Made by a program: the position numbers and the translations under genes. Source: Rhizobium sp. CSW-27 (GTDB lineage Bacteria; Pseudomonadota; Alphaproteobacteria; Rhizobiales; Rhizobiaceae). From it: a stretch of DNA of 64,000 nucleotides. Below the pieces are notes generated by a model. It searched no databases, had not been told where the DNA came from, and saw nothing but the letters and a program-made list of their open reading frames with translations. Where the stretch lies: NCBI RefSeq assembly GCF_018760785.1, contig NZ_JAHHZO010000014.1:1-64000 (forward strand), in the 5' to 3' direction. Positions 41,813 to 50,749 of the stretch are shown piece by piece (within the stretch, counting starts at the first letter, position 1; each line of letters begins with the position of its first letter).

Positions 41813-41873
41813 AACGCCGGCATGGTGCGCGGTAGCGTGACCCTCATCCGCTGAAACCCAAAGGGAGAAGGTC

Positions 41874-42080
41874 ATGTTTGCCAAGAATATCGGGTCCATC
41901 GATCGCATGCTGCGCATCGTCGCAGGTCTGGTTCTGCTGTCGCTGTTCTTCATCTTCCCGGACGCTTCCTGGCGCTATGTCACGCTGATCGGCGTGGTGC
42001 CGCTGCTGACGGGCCTGCTATCGTCCTGCCCGCTCTACAGCCTGTTCGGCATTTCCACCTGCCCGGTCCACAAGGCCTGA
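41874..42080 (+). CDS. DUF2892 (YgaP-like) membrane protein
   Basis: A 68-residue inner-membrane protein with two helices (LRIVAGLVLLSLFFIF and YVTLIGVVPLLTGLL) and a conserved NIGSIDRMLRI start and CPLYSLFGISTCPV end, the DUF2892 pattern. Two Cys residues near the C-terminus (CPLYSL and STCPV) are conserved in this family, which is often found with rhodanese and sulfur-stress genes. AAAGGGAGAAGG precedes the ATG. Confidence 0.9.
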   Translation: MFAKNIGSIDRMLRIVAGLVLLSLFFIFPDASWRYVTLIGVVPLLTGLLSSCPLYSLFGISTCPVHKA

Positions 42081-42091
42081 GGCGCCAGCGG

Positions 42092-42120
42092 GGGCCGGCT
42101 GACACCCCCGGCCGGCCCTT
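42092..42120 (+). terminator. Hairpin after DUF2892
   Basis: GGGCCGGC, loop tgacacccccg, GCCGGCCC, then ttg. It lies 12 nt after the DUF2892 stop, so DUF2892 may be transcribed largely apart from the SLAC1-like gene. Confidence 0.7.
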
Positions 42121-42149
42121 GCGCATGTCTTTGACGGGATGGATAATCC

Positions 42150-43139
42150 ATGACCACGCTTGATCACCCACAGCCTCCGCTCGTCGCATCCGGGCGGGGC
42201 AGCCTGCAGCATCTGCCGCTTCCGCTGTTTGCCGTGCCGATGGGGCTTGGCGGGCTTGCGCTGGCCTGGCGGGAGGCCGCAGCCACCATTGGCGCACCCG
42301 CACTGGTTGGCGAAGGGCTGATGGTGCTCGCGGCCATCGCCTGGCTCGTCATTCTGCTCGCGCATGCGCTGCGGGCGACGCGCCACCCCGCCGCCCTGGC
42401 GGCGGATCTCGTTCATCCGATCCGCAGTGCTTTTGCCGGCGCCGTCTCCATCGGCCTTCTGATCCTCTCCGGCGGAGCCATGGCCTATTCCACGCAGCTT
42501 GCCGCTGCCGTCTGGCTGGCTGGCGTATCGCTGCATCTGGTGGTGGGCGTGTGGATCGTGCGTAGCCTGCTTTTGAAGCCGCGCGACGCGGCCACGCTGA
42601 CACCGCCGCTGCTCATCCCGCTGGTAGGCAATGTGCTGGCGCCGATCTTTGGCGCGAAGCTCGGTTTCGTGACGATGTCCTGGATGCTGTTCGGTCTCGG
42701 TGCGGCCCTTTGGCTCCTGGTGCAGCCGCTGATCCTGCTGCGCCTCGCCACGGGGCCGCAGCTTCCGGCGAGGATGCGGCCGACGCTTGCGATCCTGCTC
42801 GCACCGCCGGCGGTCGGCAGCATCGCCCTTGCCGCACTGACCGGCGGCTTTGGGCCCGGGCCGCTTGCGATCTATGCGCTGGCCGCCCTTATCGCCGTGG
42901 TGCTGTTGACCCTTGTGCCGGTGTTCCGCACGGCCCCCTTCGCGATGTCCTGGTGGGGCTATACCTTTCCGGCGGCCGCCTTTGCCATCGCGTCGCTGAA
43001 GGCAGCGCATCACGCACCGATGGACTGGCATGCGCCGGCTCTCTGGCTGCTGCTTCTCCTCGTCAGCGCCGTCATCGCCGGTGTCTGCCTGGTCACGCTG
43101 AAGGCCGCGTGGAGCGGTCACCTGCTGCAGCCTGAATGA
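42150..43139 (+). CDS. SLAC1/TehA-type channel-like protein
   Basis: A 329-residue protein with about ten hydrophobic helices, of the TDT (tellurite-resistance/dicarboxylate transporter, SLAC1-like) family. The start region SLQHLPLPLFAVPMGLGGLALAWR is typical. Members conduct anions or export small organic acids. Its place after a Crp/Fnr gene and DUF2892 suggests control by that regulator. Confidence 0.85.
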   Translation: MTTLDHPQPPLVASGRGSLQHLPLPLFAVPMGLGGLALAWREAAATIGAPALVGEGLMVLAAIAWLVILLAHALRATRHPAALAADLVHPIRSAFAGAVSIGLLILSGGAMAYSTQLAAAVWLAGVSLHLVVGVWIVRSLLLKPRDAATLTPPLLIPLVGNVLAPIFGAKLGFVTMSWMLFGLGAALWLLVQPLILLRLATGPQLPARMRPTLAILLAPPAVGSIALAALTGGFGPGPLAIYALAALIAVVLLTLVPVFRTAPFAMSWWGYTFPAAAFAIASLKAAHHAPMDWHAPALWLLLLLVSAVIAGVCLVTLKAAWSGHLLQPE

Positions 43140-43253
43140 TGCCTGCGCGCCTGCATGGCCGGGACGCGACAAATGCCGGTTGTGTGAAGTCCGGCCTGCC
43201 CATAATGTCCTGCCAACCATGAGAGAGCCAGGGCTGGCGGAAGAGGGAGCGAC

Positions 43254-44351
43254 ATGACGGGTCTGCGCGGTGCATTGGAAGGAGCGGTCACCAGGGGGCT
43301 TGTCGAGCCGGCCAAGCTCGGTGCGCTGGAGGCGCATCTTGTGACGGTGCTGCCGGCTTTGCGGCAGATATCGGTGGAGCTTGCCGACGATGCCTCGCCG
43401 CCGGCTGTGTTCGAGACCGAGACCCCCCGCTTCATCCGCGGCTTTCACGATGTGCTCATCACGCTGGGCCTCGCCGCTCTTCTGGTCGGCGTCGGCGGGG
43501 TCGGCAGCATCATGGCGCTTCTGCCTGTGGTCATCGTCATGGCGGAAATTCTGGTGCGACGGCAGCGGCTGGCGCTCCCCGCCGTCGCGCTGACGATTGC
43601 CATGGCGGTCTGGGCCGTCTTCGTCTGCAGCCTGAACGTGCAGGCGAGCGGTTTTCCCCCGTCTGGCGGTCTGGTGCCGCTGGCCCTGGCTTTCCTGCCG
43701 TTCCCGCTGATGATGCTGGCCTTCTACTGGCGCTATCGCATCCCCGTCGCCCTGGCGCTCGTCATCCTCTCCTTCCTTTCGGTGCTGCTTGTCCTGCTGG
43801 TCGGCCTTCTGGAGATCGGACTCGGATCGACCAGCATCATCGGCGATTATCCGCGGCTTGTCCTGTGCATGGGCATCCTTGCCGCGCTCGGCCTGTTTGC
43901 GGTGGCGATGACCTACGACCTGTCGGACCCGCTCCGCCTCAGCCGCCGCTCCGATATCGCCTTCTGGCTGCATCTGGCGGCGGCGCCGGCGCTGCTCTAT
44001 GCCGGACTGGCGACGCTGTTCCTGGCCTTCTTCGGCACGTTCTCGAACCTTGGCCGGCAGATCGGCTCGGTGCCGACCCCTGCCGTCATGGTGCTCATCG
44101 CCATGCTGATGCTGATCGGCGTCGTCATCGATCGCCGCGCCTTTGTGACCTCCGGGCTTATCACACTCGTCATCACCGTCACGACGCTGCTGCGCGGCAG
44201 CGAGATCAATATGGACAAGGTGATCTTCCTGTCGCTGATCACGGTCGGCGTCATCGTCCTGACGGTCGGTATCCTGTGGCCGATGCTGCGGCGGGTCGTC
44301 GTCGGCCGGCTTCCTCCGGTGCTGAAGACGAGACTGCCGCCCCTCCAGTGA
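43254..44351 (+). CDS. Polytopic membrane protein of unknown function
   Basis: A 365-residue protein with a soluble N-terminus of about 70 residues (GAVTRGLVEPAKLGALEAHL, resembling the start of DUF2157 proteins) and about nine to ten helices. No active-site motif is visible. GAGGGAG stands before ATG 43254. I do not recognise the family with certainty. Confidence 0.75.
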   Translation: MTGLRGALEGAVTRGLVEPAKLGALEAHLVTVLPALRQISVELADDASPPAVFETETPRFIRGFHDVLITLGLAALLVGVGGVGSIMALLPVVIVMAEILVRRQRLALPAVALTIAMAVWAVFVCSLNVQASGFPPSGGLVPLALAFLPFPLMMLAFYWRYRIPVALALVILSFLSVLLVLLVGLLEIGLGSTSIIGDYPRLVLCMGILAALGLFAVAMTYDLSDPLRLSRRSDIAFWLHLAAAPALLYAGLATLFLAFFGTFSNLGRQIGSVPTPAVMVLIAMLMLIGVVIDRRAFVTSGLITLVITVTTLLRGSEINMDKVIFLSLITVGVIVLTVGILWPMLRRVVVGRLPPVLKTRLPPLQ

Positions 44352-44395
44352 GGAGGGACGGCAGTGATGATGCGCAAGCTTGAGCGCCGGGGCGA

Positions 44396-45499
44396 TCAGG
44401 TGTTGAAGCGGAAGTGGATCACGTCGCCGTCCTGGACGACATATTCCTTGCCTTCGTCACGGCCCTTGCCGGCTTCCTTGGCGCCCACTTCGCCCTTGTA
44501 GGCGACGTAGTCATCATAGGAGATGGTGAAGGCGCGGATGAAGCCGCGTTCGAAATCGGTATGGATCACGCCGGCCGCCTGCGGCGCCTTGGTGCCGCGC
44601 ACGATCGTCCAGGCGCGGCATTCCTTCGGGCCTACGGTGAAATAGGTGATGAGGTCGAGCAGGTGGTAGCCGGCACGGATCAGGCGGTCGAGGCCGGCCT
44701 CTTCCAGACCGAGAGCCGAGAGGAATTCGCGGGCTTCCTCTTCCGGAAGCTGGGCGACTTCGGCCTCGATGGCAGCGGAGATGATCACGCATTCCGCCCC
44801 TTGCGCCCTGGCCATCGCGGCCACGGCTTCGGTGTGCTTGTTGCCGGTCGAGGCATCGCCTTCCGCCACGTTGCACACGTAGAGCACCGGATGCGAGGTC
44901 AGAAGGTTCAGGCCCTTCAGGATCTCGATCTCGTCGGCGCCGAGCGTCTGCAGCAGCAGACGCGCCGGCTTGCCCTCGTTCAGAAGCTTGACGACGGCTT
45001 CCATGACCGGCAGCTGCGCCATGGAATCCTTGTCCTTGCCGGTTGCCCGCTTGCGGGTCTGCTCGACACGGCGCTCGAGGCTTTCCAGATCGGCGAGCAT
45101 CAGCTCGGTCTCGATCGTCTCGGCATCGCCCACCGGGTTGATGCGGCCCTCGACATGCGTGATGTCGTCATCTTCGAAGCAGCGCAGCACATGCACCACG
45201 GCATCCACTTCGCGGATGTTGGCGAGGAATTTGTTGCCGAGACCTTCGCCCTTGGAAGCACCACGCACCAGGCCGGCAATATCCACGAAGGAAATGCGGG
45301 TCGGGATGATTTCCTTCGAGCCGGCAATGCCCGCCAGCGTTTTCATGCGCGGGTCCGGCACCGCCACTTCGCCGGTGTTCGGCTCGATGGTGCAGAAGGG
45401 ATAGTTGGCTGCCTGCGCTGCGGCCGTCTTGGTCAGCGCGTTGAAGAGGGTCGACTTGCCGACATTCGGCAGGCCGACGATACCGCATTTGAAGCCCAT
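44396..45499 (-). CDS. ychF: Redox-regulated ribosome-binding ATPase YchF/Ola1
   Basis: A 367-residue universally conserved P-loop protein with GLPNVGKSTLFNALT (G1), FVDIAGLVRGASKGEGLGNKFL (G3) and the C-terminal TGS domain ending in ...VVQDGDVIHFRF. YchF prefers ATP over GTP in known members and binds ribosomes. It ends the rplY/pth/ychF-type housekeeping block. Confidence 0.97.
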   Translation of the reverse strand: MGFKCGIVGLPNVGKSTLFNALTKTAAAQAANYPFCTIEPNTGEVAVPDPRMKTLAGIAGSKEIIPTRISFVDIAGLVRGASKGEGLGNKFLANIREVDAVVHVLRCFEDDDITHVEGRINPVGDAETIETELMLADLESLERRVEQTRKRATGKDKDSMAQLPVMEAVVKLLNEGKPARLLLQTLGADEIEILKGLNLLTSHPVLYVCNVAEGDASTGNKHTEAVAAMARAQGAECVIISAAIEAEVAQLPEEEAREFLSALGLEEAGLDRLIRAGYHLLDLITYFTVGPKECRAWTIVRGTKAPQAAGVIHTDFERGFIRAFTISYDDYVAYKGEVGAKEAGKGRDEGKEYVVQDGDVIHFRFNT

Positions 45500-45728
45500 A
45501 AGGGTTCACCCGTCTCAAGTGTTCGATCTTGCTGTGGCTATGGGGGAAAGCAGCCAGACGGTCAAGGGTCGGCGCCGCTTTCCGATGCCGGCCATTGGCG
45601 CAGTGCCGCTTTCGCACTATCTTTCACGCCATTGGCACAGGAATCTGGCATGGCCTGCGGCATCAACCGCAGACGGGCGGCAGGTGCTTCCTGTGGCCCC
45701 TCGACAGTGACAGGGATCATGTGAGTTC
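45500..45728. other. Divergent ychF/clpS intergenic region
   Basis: A 229-nt gap upstream of both clpS and ychF. I see no gene or clear regulatory motif. Confidence 0.4.
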
Positions 45729-46037
45729 ATGGCAAATCAGGTCGATCTTTCGCCAAAGACCGTGACGAAGCCGAAGGTCGAACGTCCGCGGCTCTACAAG
45801 GTGCTGCTGCACAATGACGATTACACGCCCCGCGAATTCGTCGTGCTGGTGCTGAAGGTGGTGTTCCGCATGGGCGCCGATGCCAGCCACCGTGTCATGA
45901 TGACGGCCCACCGCATGGGCTCCTGCGTGGTGGTGGTCTGCCCCAAGGACGTGGCCGAGACCAAGGTGAAGGAGGCGATGGATCTCGCCAAGGAAGCCGA
46001 GTTTCCGCTGATGTTCACGGCAGAGCCGGAGGAATAG
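45729..46037 (+). CDS. clpS: ATP-dependent Clp protease adaptor ClpS, alphaproteobacterial type 2
   Basis: A 102-residue adaptor that delivers N-degron substrates to ClpAP. The conserved LYKVLLHNDDYTPREFVVLVL (DDYTP core) and VCPKDVAETKVKEA are present. The short N-terminus (MANQVDLSPKTVTKPKVERPRLYKV) and PLMFTAEPEE end match ClpS2, the second ClpS paralogue found in alphaproteobacteria; ClpS1 has a longer Cys-containing N-terminus. It is not next to clpA here. Confidence 0.95.
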   Translation: MANQVDLSPKTVTKPKVERPRLYKVLLHNDDYTPREFVVLVLKVVFRMGADASHRVMMTAHRMGSCVVVVCPKDVAETKVKEAMDLAKEAEFPLMFTAEPEE

Positions 46038-46039
46038 GC

Positions 46040-46489
46040 TCAGTCGTTGCGGATCTGGAAGCCCGTCTTGTTCTGCACGAGGCCGCAGCGCTCGTAGAAC
46101 CGATGCACCGCTCCGTCCTGTCTGCCGGTCAGCAACATGATCTTGTAACAGTCGGCCGCAAAACCTTCCGCGATGGCATGACGCACCACGGCCTCTCCAA
46201 ACCCCTGGCCGCGCCGGGAGGCGCGCGTCACCACATTTTCAATGAGGCCATAGGGGCGAGCGCCGCGCGTCAGGTTGGGGATGATGATCAGCGTCGCGGT
46301 GGCCACGACTTTCCCGTCATCTTCAGCCACGAAGATGGTGAGTCCGGGCTGCGCCAGCATCGTTTCGAAAGCGCATCTGGCCGCTTCGTCGCCGAGTGGT
46401 GGATCGGCGGGGTTCAGGTCGCGGTAGAGAAGCAGCAGGTCATCGAGGTCATCGGCCATGGCCGGGCGAAGCATCACATCCGGCCGCAT
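46040..46489 (-). CDS. GNAT-family N-acetyltransferase
   Basis: A 149-residue acetyltransferase with the acetyl-CoA loop NVVTRASRRGQGFGEAVVRHAI. I place the start at ATG 46489 (MRPDVML, GAGGAG upstream); the longer frame overlaps pth and has no family similarity. It lies just after pth and convergent with clpS, which it meets with a gap of 2 nt. Confidence 0.85.
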   Translation of the reverse strand: MRPDVMLRPAMADDLDDLLLLYRDLNPADPPLGDEAARCAFETMLAQPGLTIFVAEDDGKVVATATLIIIPNLTRGARPYGLIENVVTRASRRGQGFGEAVVRHAIAEGFAADCYKIMLLTGRQDGAVHRFYERCGLVQNKTGFQIRND

Positions 46490-46494
46490 GGCGC

Positions 46495-47232
46495 TCACTC
46501 CTCGCCCTTCCTGGAAAACATCCGTTTCAGCATGTCCGCCATCGGGCCGCTGTCTGGCAGTTTCTTTGGCTGGGTGACATTCCGGGCCTGACGGATATGC
46601 GACTGGCCGGCGGGTTTGGGGTCTTTCGGTGCCTTGGCGGGTTGGGCCGGCTCGTCCTCCGGCTTGCCGCCCACGGCGAGCGCCAGCTTGTTCATCAACT
46701 GGCTGTCCTCGTTCCTCGCCAGCATGTCGGCATGGTCGGCCAGCGCGTCGAGAAGCGGCTGCAGCCACGCCGCATCCGCCTTGGCGAAATCACCGAGCAC
46801 ATGATTATGCACCAGTTCCTTGGCGCCTGGATGGCCGATGCCAAGGCGCAGGCGGCGATAGTCCTTGCCGCAATGGGCGTCCAGCGATTTCACGCCGTTA
46901 TGGCCGCCATGCCCGCCGCCCACCTTGATCCGCGCCTTGCCCGGCGGCAGATCAAGCTCGTCATAGATCGCCACGATGTTCTGCGGACCCAGCTTGTAGA
47001 AGCGCATGGCCTCGCCCACCGCCTCGCCGGACAGGTTCATGAAGGTCTGCGGCTTCATCAGCAGCACCTTTTCCCCCGCCAGTTCGCCTTCGGAAATCTC
47101 TGCCTTGAACTTCTTCGACCACGGGGAAAAGCCCGGCCTGCGCTGGATGGCATCAAGCGCCATGAAGCCGATATTGTGGCGGTTGCCCGCATATTTGGAG
47201 CCTGGATTGCCAAGGCCGGCGATGATCAGCAT
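46495..47232 (-). CDS. pth: Peptidyl-tRNA hydrolase
   Basis: A 245-residue enzyme that releases tRNA from peptidyl-tRNA. Signatures GLGNPGSKYAGNRHNIGF (with catalytic His) and LMKPQTFMNLSGEAVG, plus YDELDLPPGKAR. The core ends near residue 190; the remaining 55 residues are a charged Lys/Pro-rich C-terminal extension common in rhizobia. In other alphaproteobacteria it follows rplY directly; here a two-gene insertion separates them. Confidence 0.97.
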   Translation of the reverse strand: MLIIAGLGNPGSKYAGNRHNIGFMALDAIQRRPGFSPWSKKFKAEISEGELAGEKVLLMKPQTFMNLSGEAVGEAMRFYKLGPQNIVAIYDELDLPPGKARIKVGGGHGGHNGVKSLDAHCGKDYRRLRLGIGHPGAKELVHNHVLGDFAKADAAWLQPLLDALADHADMLARNEDSQLMNKLALAVGGKPEDEPAQPAKAPKDPKPAGQSHIRQARNVTQPKKLPDSGPMADMLKRMFSRKGEE

Positions 47233-47314
47233 CTGAATGGTTCCCGTAATGGCGCGGCTGCTTCCCAACGCGAAACCAGGGGGAAGTCAAGCGGTTTCCG
47301 ACACCGGGCGGCTG

Positions 47315-48043
47315 TCAGGGAGACTGGGTGACGCCGTAGGAACGGGCAATCGCCTGCATCGCGCCATTGGCGATCATGCGGTCGAGCGCGGCCTGCAGGC
47401 GCGCGACGAGAGGGGCGGGAACGGCCTTGTTGCAGGCAATGCCGAGCGTCTGTTCCGCCAGCAGCACCACCGGCTCCACCGGTTTTCCCTCGTCCCGCAG
47501 GCCGCTGATCACCGCCTCGGACATCGGCATCAGATCGATCCGGCCGCTGAGCAGCTTGCCCAGCGTGAAGTCGTAGCTGGCGCTGAGGTCGAGATGGCGG
47601 AACCCCTTCTGGCGCAGCAGCAGTTCCGTGTAGTCGTCGCGCTGGGTGCCGATGATGTAATTGCGCACATCCTCCAGCGTCTTGCCGCGGATCGGGCTGT
47701 CCTTGCGTCGAACCAGGAAGTTGCGGGTCACGGCAAGCGGCGTTACCCAATGGAAGCGGGCCTCCCGCTCGGGCGTTCGCGCCGTCAGGAACACGCAGTG
47801 GTCCGACTGCGTCTCCGCCAGCGCCAGCGCCCGCGCCCAGGGCAGAACCTCGATGGTGTAGCGGATATCGGCGCCGCTGGAGCGGATGATTTCACGCACC
47901 TGCTCGACGCTCATGCCCAGCACCTCCCCATGCAGGGAGCGATAGCTGTAGGGCGGATAGGATTCGGTGGTGAAGACCAGATTGGTCGCAAGGGCGCAAT
48001 GTGCGCTCATCATGGCAATTGCGGTCATGACGAGACGTCTCAT
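47315..48043 (-). CDS. Periplasmic substrate-binding protein (SBP_bac_3 type), no transporter
   Basis: A 242-residue protein with a short N-terminal signal sequence (RRLVMTAIAMMSAHCALA) and a type II periplasmic binding fold (LVFTTESYPPYSYRSLHGEVLGMSVEQVREIIR; WVTPLAVTRNFLVRR). It belongs to the amino-acid-type SBP family, but there is no permease or ATPase beside it. It lies 38 nt downstream of a GGDEF-EAL gene in the same direction, so it is probably its sensor partner. GGAGGGGAG precedes the ATG. Confidence 0.88.
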   Translation of the reverse strand: MRRLVMTAIAMMSAHCALATNLVFTTESYPPYSYRSLHGEVLGMSVEQVREIIRSSGADIRYTIEVLPWARALALAETQSDHCVFLTARTPEREARFHWVTPLAVTRNFLVRRKDSPIRGKTLEDVRNYIIGTQRDDYTELLLRQKGFRHLDLSASYDFTLGKLLSGRIDLMPMSEAVISGLRDEGKPVEPVVLLAEQTLGIACNKAVPAPLVARLQAALDRMIANGAMQAIARSYGVTQSP

Positions 48044-48081
48044 TCTCCCCTCCCATGAGCTCCTTATACTTTAGTATGAAC

Positions 48082-50487
48082 TCATCCGGTTAAACTTTCC
48101 AGAGCCGATGTCGAGGAGCGCAGATCCGCCATCAGATCGTCGATGCCGCGCGGCGTGGAGAAGAGATAACCCTGGGCGCAATCCACGCCGATCTGCTTCA
48201 GAAGCGCGTGTTGCTGCCGGGTTTCCACCCCCTCGGCGATGACCGTGCAGTTCATCTTGTGGGAAATGGCGCTGATGCCTTCCACCAGCATGCGGCTCTT
48301 CTGCTGCACTTCCGACTGGCCGCTGCCAATGGAGCGGATGAAGGACTGATCGATCTTGACGATATCGACCGGGAAGCGGCTCATGTAGGAGAGCGAGGAA
48401 TAGCCGGTGCCGAAATCGTCCAGCGCGATGCGGCAGCCGAAGGCCTGGATCTCGTCGAGGATCTTGCGCACCTTCGGATCGTCGTGCATCAGCACCGCCT
48501 CGGTGATTTCCACCACCAGACGCTGCGGATGGATGCCGTGGCGCGCCACCAGTGCCGCCAGCCGGGCCGGCAGGCTTGGCTCGAACTGCAGCGGCGAAAA
48601 ATTCACCGCCACATAGGTGTGGCCCATGCCCGGCAGGCTGCTGATCCGCTGCAGGTTGGCGAGAGATTCCTCCAGCATGATCGCGCCGATCTGGTTGATC
48701 GACCCGGTTTCCTCCGCGACCTCGATGATGCGGGCGGGGGAGAGCAGGCCCTTGTTCGGGTGCCGCAGGCGCATCAGCGCCTCGAAACCCTCTATGCCGC
48801 CGGTCTGCACGTTGACGATCGGCTGGAAATGCGACTCGAACCAGCGCGAGGCCACCGCGATTTCGATGTCCCTTTCGATCTCCGCCCGCTCGCGGGCCCG
48901 GTCGAGGATCGATTCGTCGTAGATCTTGGCGCCGTTCTTGCCGTCGCGCTTTCGCACATACATGGCCATGTCGGATTTCTGCAGCAGCTCGGCGGCACTT
49001 TTCGCATGGCGCGGATAGAAGGCAAGGCCGATGCTGGCGCTGAGGCGCACGGTGGAACTGCCGGCGCGGAAGGGCGTGTCGAACATGTCGACGATCTGGC
49101 TGCAGATGGCGTTGGCGCGTGTCTCCGCCGTGGACCCGGTGATAAGCAGCGCGAACTCGTCTCCGCCGAGCCGGGCGGCCACATCGCCTTCCTCGATCAG
49201 CGGCGTTATGCGGGTGACGAACTGGCACAGCACGCTGTCACCGGAGGCGTGGCCGAGCGTATCGTTGATCGACTTGAAGCGGTCGAGATCGATAAACAGA
49301 CAGGCCACGTCGGATCCGTTTCTGTCCGCCTGGGCGATCTTCTCGTCGAGCACGGCTTCGAAGCCCTGGCGGTTCAGGAGCCCGGTCAGGTGGTCGGTGA
49401 TCGCCTGGCGGTGATTGCGCAGTTCCGACTGCTTGAGCTCCGTCACGTCGGTCATCACGCTGAGGGAGGTCGGGGATTCCGAGCCGGTGGCTGCCAGTTC
49501 GGTCTCCAGGATCAGCACGTCCATCACGTGCCCGTCGGCACAGAGAAAGCCGACGGTGACCTCGCAGGTTCGCGATTTCCGGTCGGACGGCGCAACCGTC
49601 GACTGGTCGCGGTAGCCGAGCGCCTTGCGGGTCAGGTAACGCATGCGGTCGGCCGGCGTGATGAGATCGACGAAGGGGCGCCCCAGCACATCCTTGCGCG
49701 CATAGCCGGTGGCAAGCAGCCAGTAATCGCTGACGGCCCAGATCAGATCCCGCTCGTTCAGCGAAAACAGCATGGCCGGCGTCAGGTTGTAGGTTTCCGT
49801 CGTCTGCTGGTGGGCAAGCTTCAGTTCCCGCTCCTCGCGCTCCAGCTGGATCTGCATCTCGTTGAAGCTCTTGGCAAGGCGGCCCATCTCGTCCGTCGAG
49901 CGCCAGTCGACATGGTGGCGCGAGCCGAGCCGGCGCGTTGCCTCGATGGCGGCGGTCAGCCGCATCAGCGGCCGGATGATCATCGTCCGGTTGCCGAGGA
50001 TGGCGGCGCCGACCACCGTCAGGATCGCCACGATAAAGATCGAGATGAAGGCGAGTTCCCGGTTGTCCAGCGATGAAAAGAGCCCGACGCGGGAGAAATA
50101 GATGCTGATCGTTCCGACCTCCTGCTCCCCCTCAGGGGCGCGATAGGTGATCGCGCGGGTCATGTGATCGAGCCTTTCGCCGGTCTCGCGCAGATTGCTT
50201 TCGGTCACGTCCAGCTTGCCGAGCGTATCGGTTACCTTGACGACACGAATGCCGGCTTCGCTGCTCAGCGTGCTGGTAATCTGGCGGATGCTGTCGACGT
50301 CAAGATCCCAGAGCGGCTTGCTCAGCGCCTGCGCATTGGCGGTCAGGCGGATTTCCAGCCGTTCGCGCAGGGTTTGCGCGGCCTGTTGCGAGGACAGAGC
50401 AAGAAACAGCGTAAAGAGCGGCGCCACAATGATCAGCAGCGCCCCGCAGATGATCGCGATGAACCGGCTCTCGACGGAATGAGTCAT
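48082..50487 (-). CDS. GGDEF-EAL membrane receptor (diguanylate cyclase/phosphodiesterase)
   Basis: An 801-residue inner-membrane protein. TM1 about 9-32; periplasmic domain about 33-145; TM2 about 146-165; HAMP about 166-220; PAS about 225-345; GGDEF with intact RLGGDEFALL; EAL with intact EGFEALMRLRH and DDFGTGYSSLSYM. Both catalytic sites look competent, so it could make or degrade c-di-GMP. I start at ATG 50487 because residues before TM1 look out of frame with the family. It is the first gene of a pair with the periplasmic binding protein. Confidence 0.92.
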   Translation of the reverse strand: MTHSVESRFIAIICGALLIIVAPLFTLFLALSSQQAAQTLRERLEIRLTANAQALSKPLWDLDVDSIRQITSTLSSEAGIRVVKVTDTLGKLDVTESNLRETGERLDHMTRAITYRAPEGEQEVGTISIYFSRVGLFSSLDNRELAFISIFIVAILTVVGAAILGNRTMIIRPLMRLTAAIEATRRLGSRHHVDWRSTDEMGRLAKSFNEMQIQLEREERELKLAHQQTTETYNLTPAMLFSLNERDLIWAVSDYWLLATGYARKDVLGRPFVDLITPADRMRYLTRKALGYRDQSTVAPSDRKSRTCEVTVGFLCADGHVMDVLILETELAATGSESPTSLSVMTDVTELKQSELRNHRQAITDHLTGLLNRQGFEAVLDEKIAQADRNGSDVACLFIDLDRFKSINDTLGHASGDSVLCQFVTRITPLIEEGDVAARLGGDEFALLITGSTAETRANAICSQIVDMFDTPFRAGSSTVRLSASIGLAFYPRHAKSAAELLQKSDMAMYVRKRDGKNGAKIYDESILDRARERAEIERDIEIAVASRWFESHFQPIVNVQTGGIEGFEALMRLRHPNKGLLSPARIIEVAEETGSINQIGAIMLEESLANLQRISSLPGMGHTYVAVNFSPLQFEPSLPARLAALVARHGIHPQRLVVEITEAVLMHDDPKVRKILDEIQAFGCRIALDDFGTGYSSLSYMSRFPVDIVKIDQSFIRSIGSGQSEVQQKSRMLVEGISAISHKMNCTVIAEGVETRQQHALLKQIGVDCAQGYLFSTPRGIDDLMADLRSSTSALESLTG

Positions 50488-50749
50488 CGAAACGGACTTC
50501 GTCTCCCTGTCGTCTTGTTCACGCACAGGGTAATCCCGGCGTCGCGCGGCATGGTTTCATCCAGTGATTAAGCATTACTGAAGCGAGACTAACAGATATA
50601 TCCGTGCGCTAGCGAGTCTCTCCGGCCGAATTGTGATCGCTTCGCGACGATCTTCTGTGGGCATTTGCCTGACGGCAAAGAAAAACCCGCCAGGCGGCGC
50701 CGGGCGGGTTTCGATGTTTGCCTGTCTGGCAAGCAGGTCTGGCAGCGAG
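50488..50749 (-). other. Intergenic region between rplY and the GGDEF-EAL gene
   Basis: A 262-nt gap. It holds the rplY terminator at its 3' edge and should hold the promoter of the GGDEF-EAL operon. No operator could be assigned. Confidence 0.4.
50682..50713 (-). terminator. rplY terminator
   Basis: On the minus strand, AAACCCGCCCGG, loop, CTGGCGGGTTTTT: a stem (CCCGCC/GGCGGG, extendable) with five T after it. It lies about 37 nt past the rplY stop. Confidence 0.9.

Noticed and set aside
42018..43973. 651-codon minus-strand open frame
   Set aside because: Antisense to the SLAC1-like and unknown membrane proteins; its Gln/Arg/His-rich translation is the reverse complement of hydrophobic codons.
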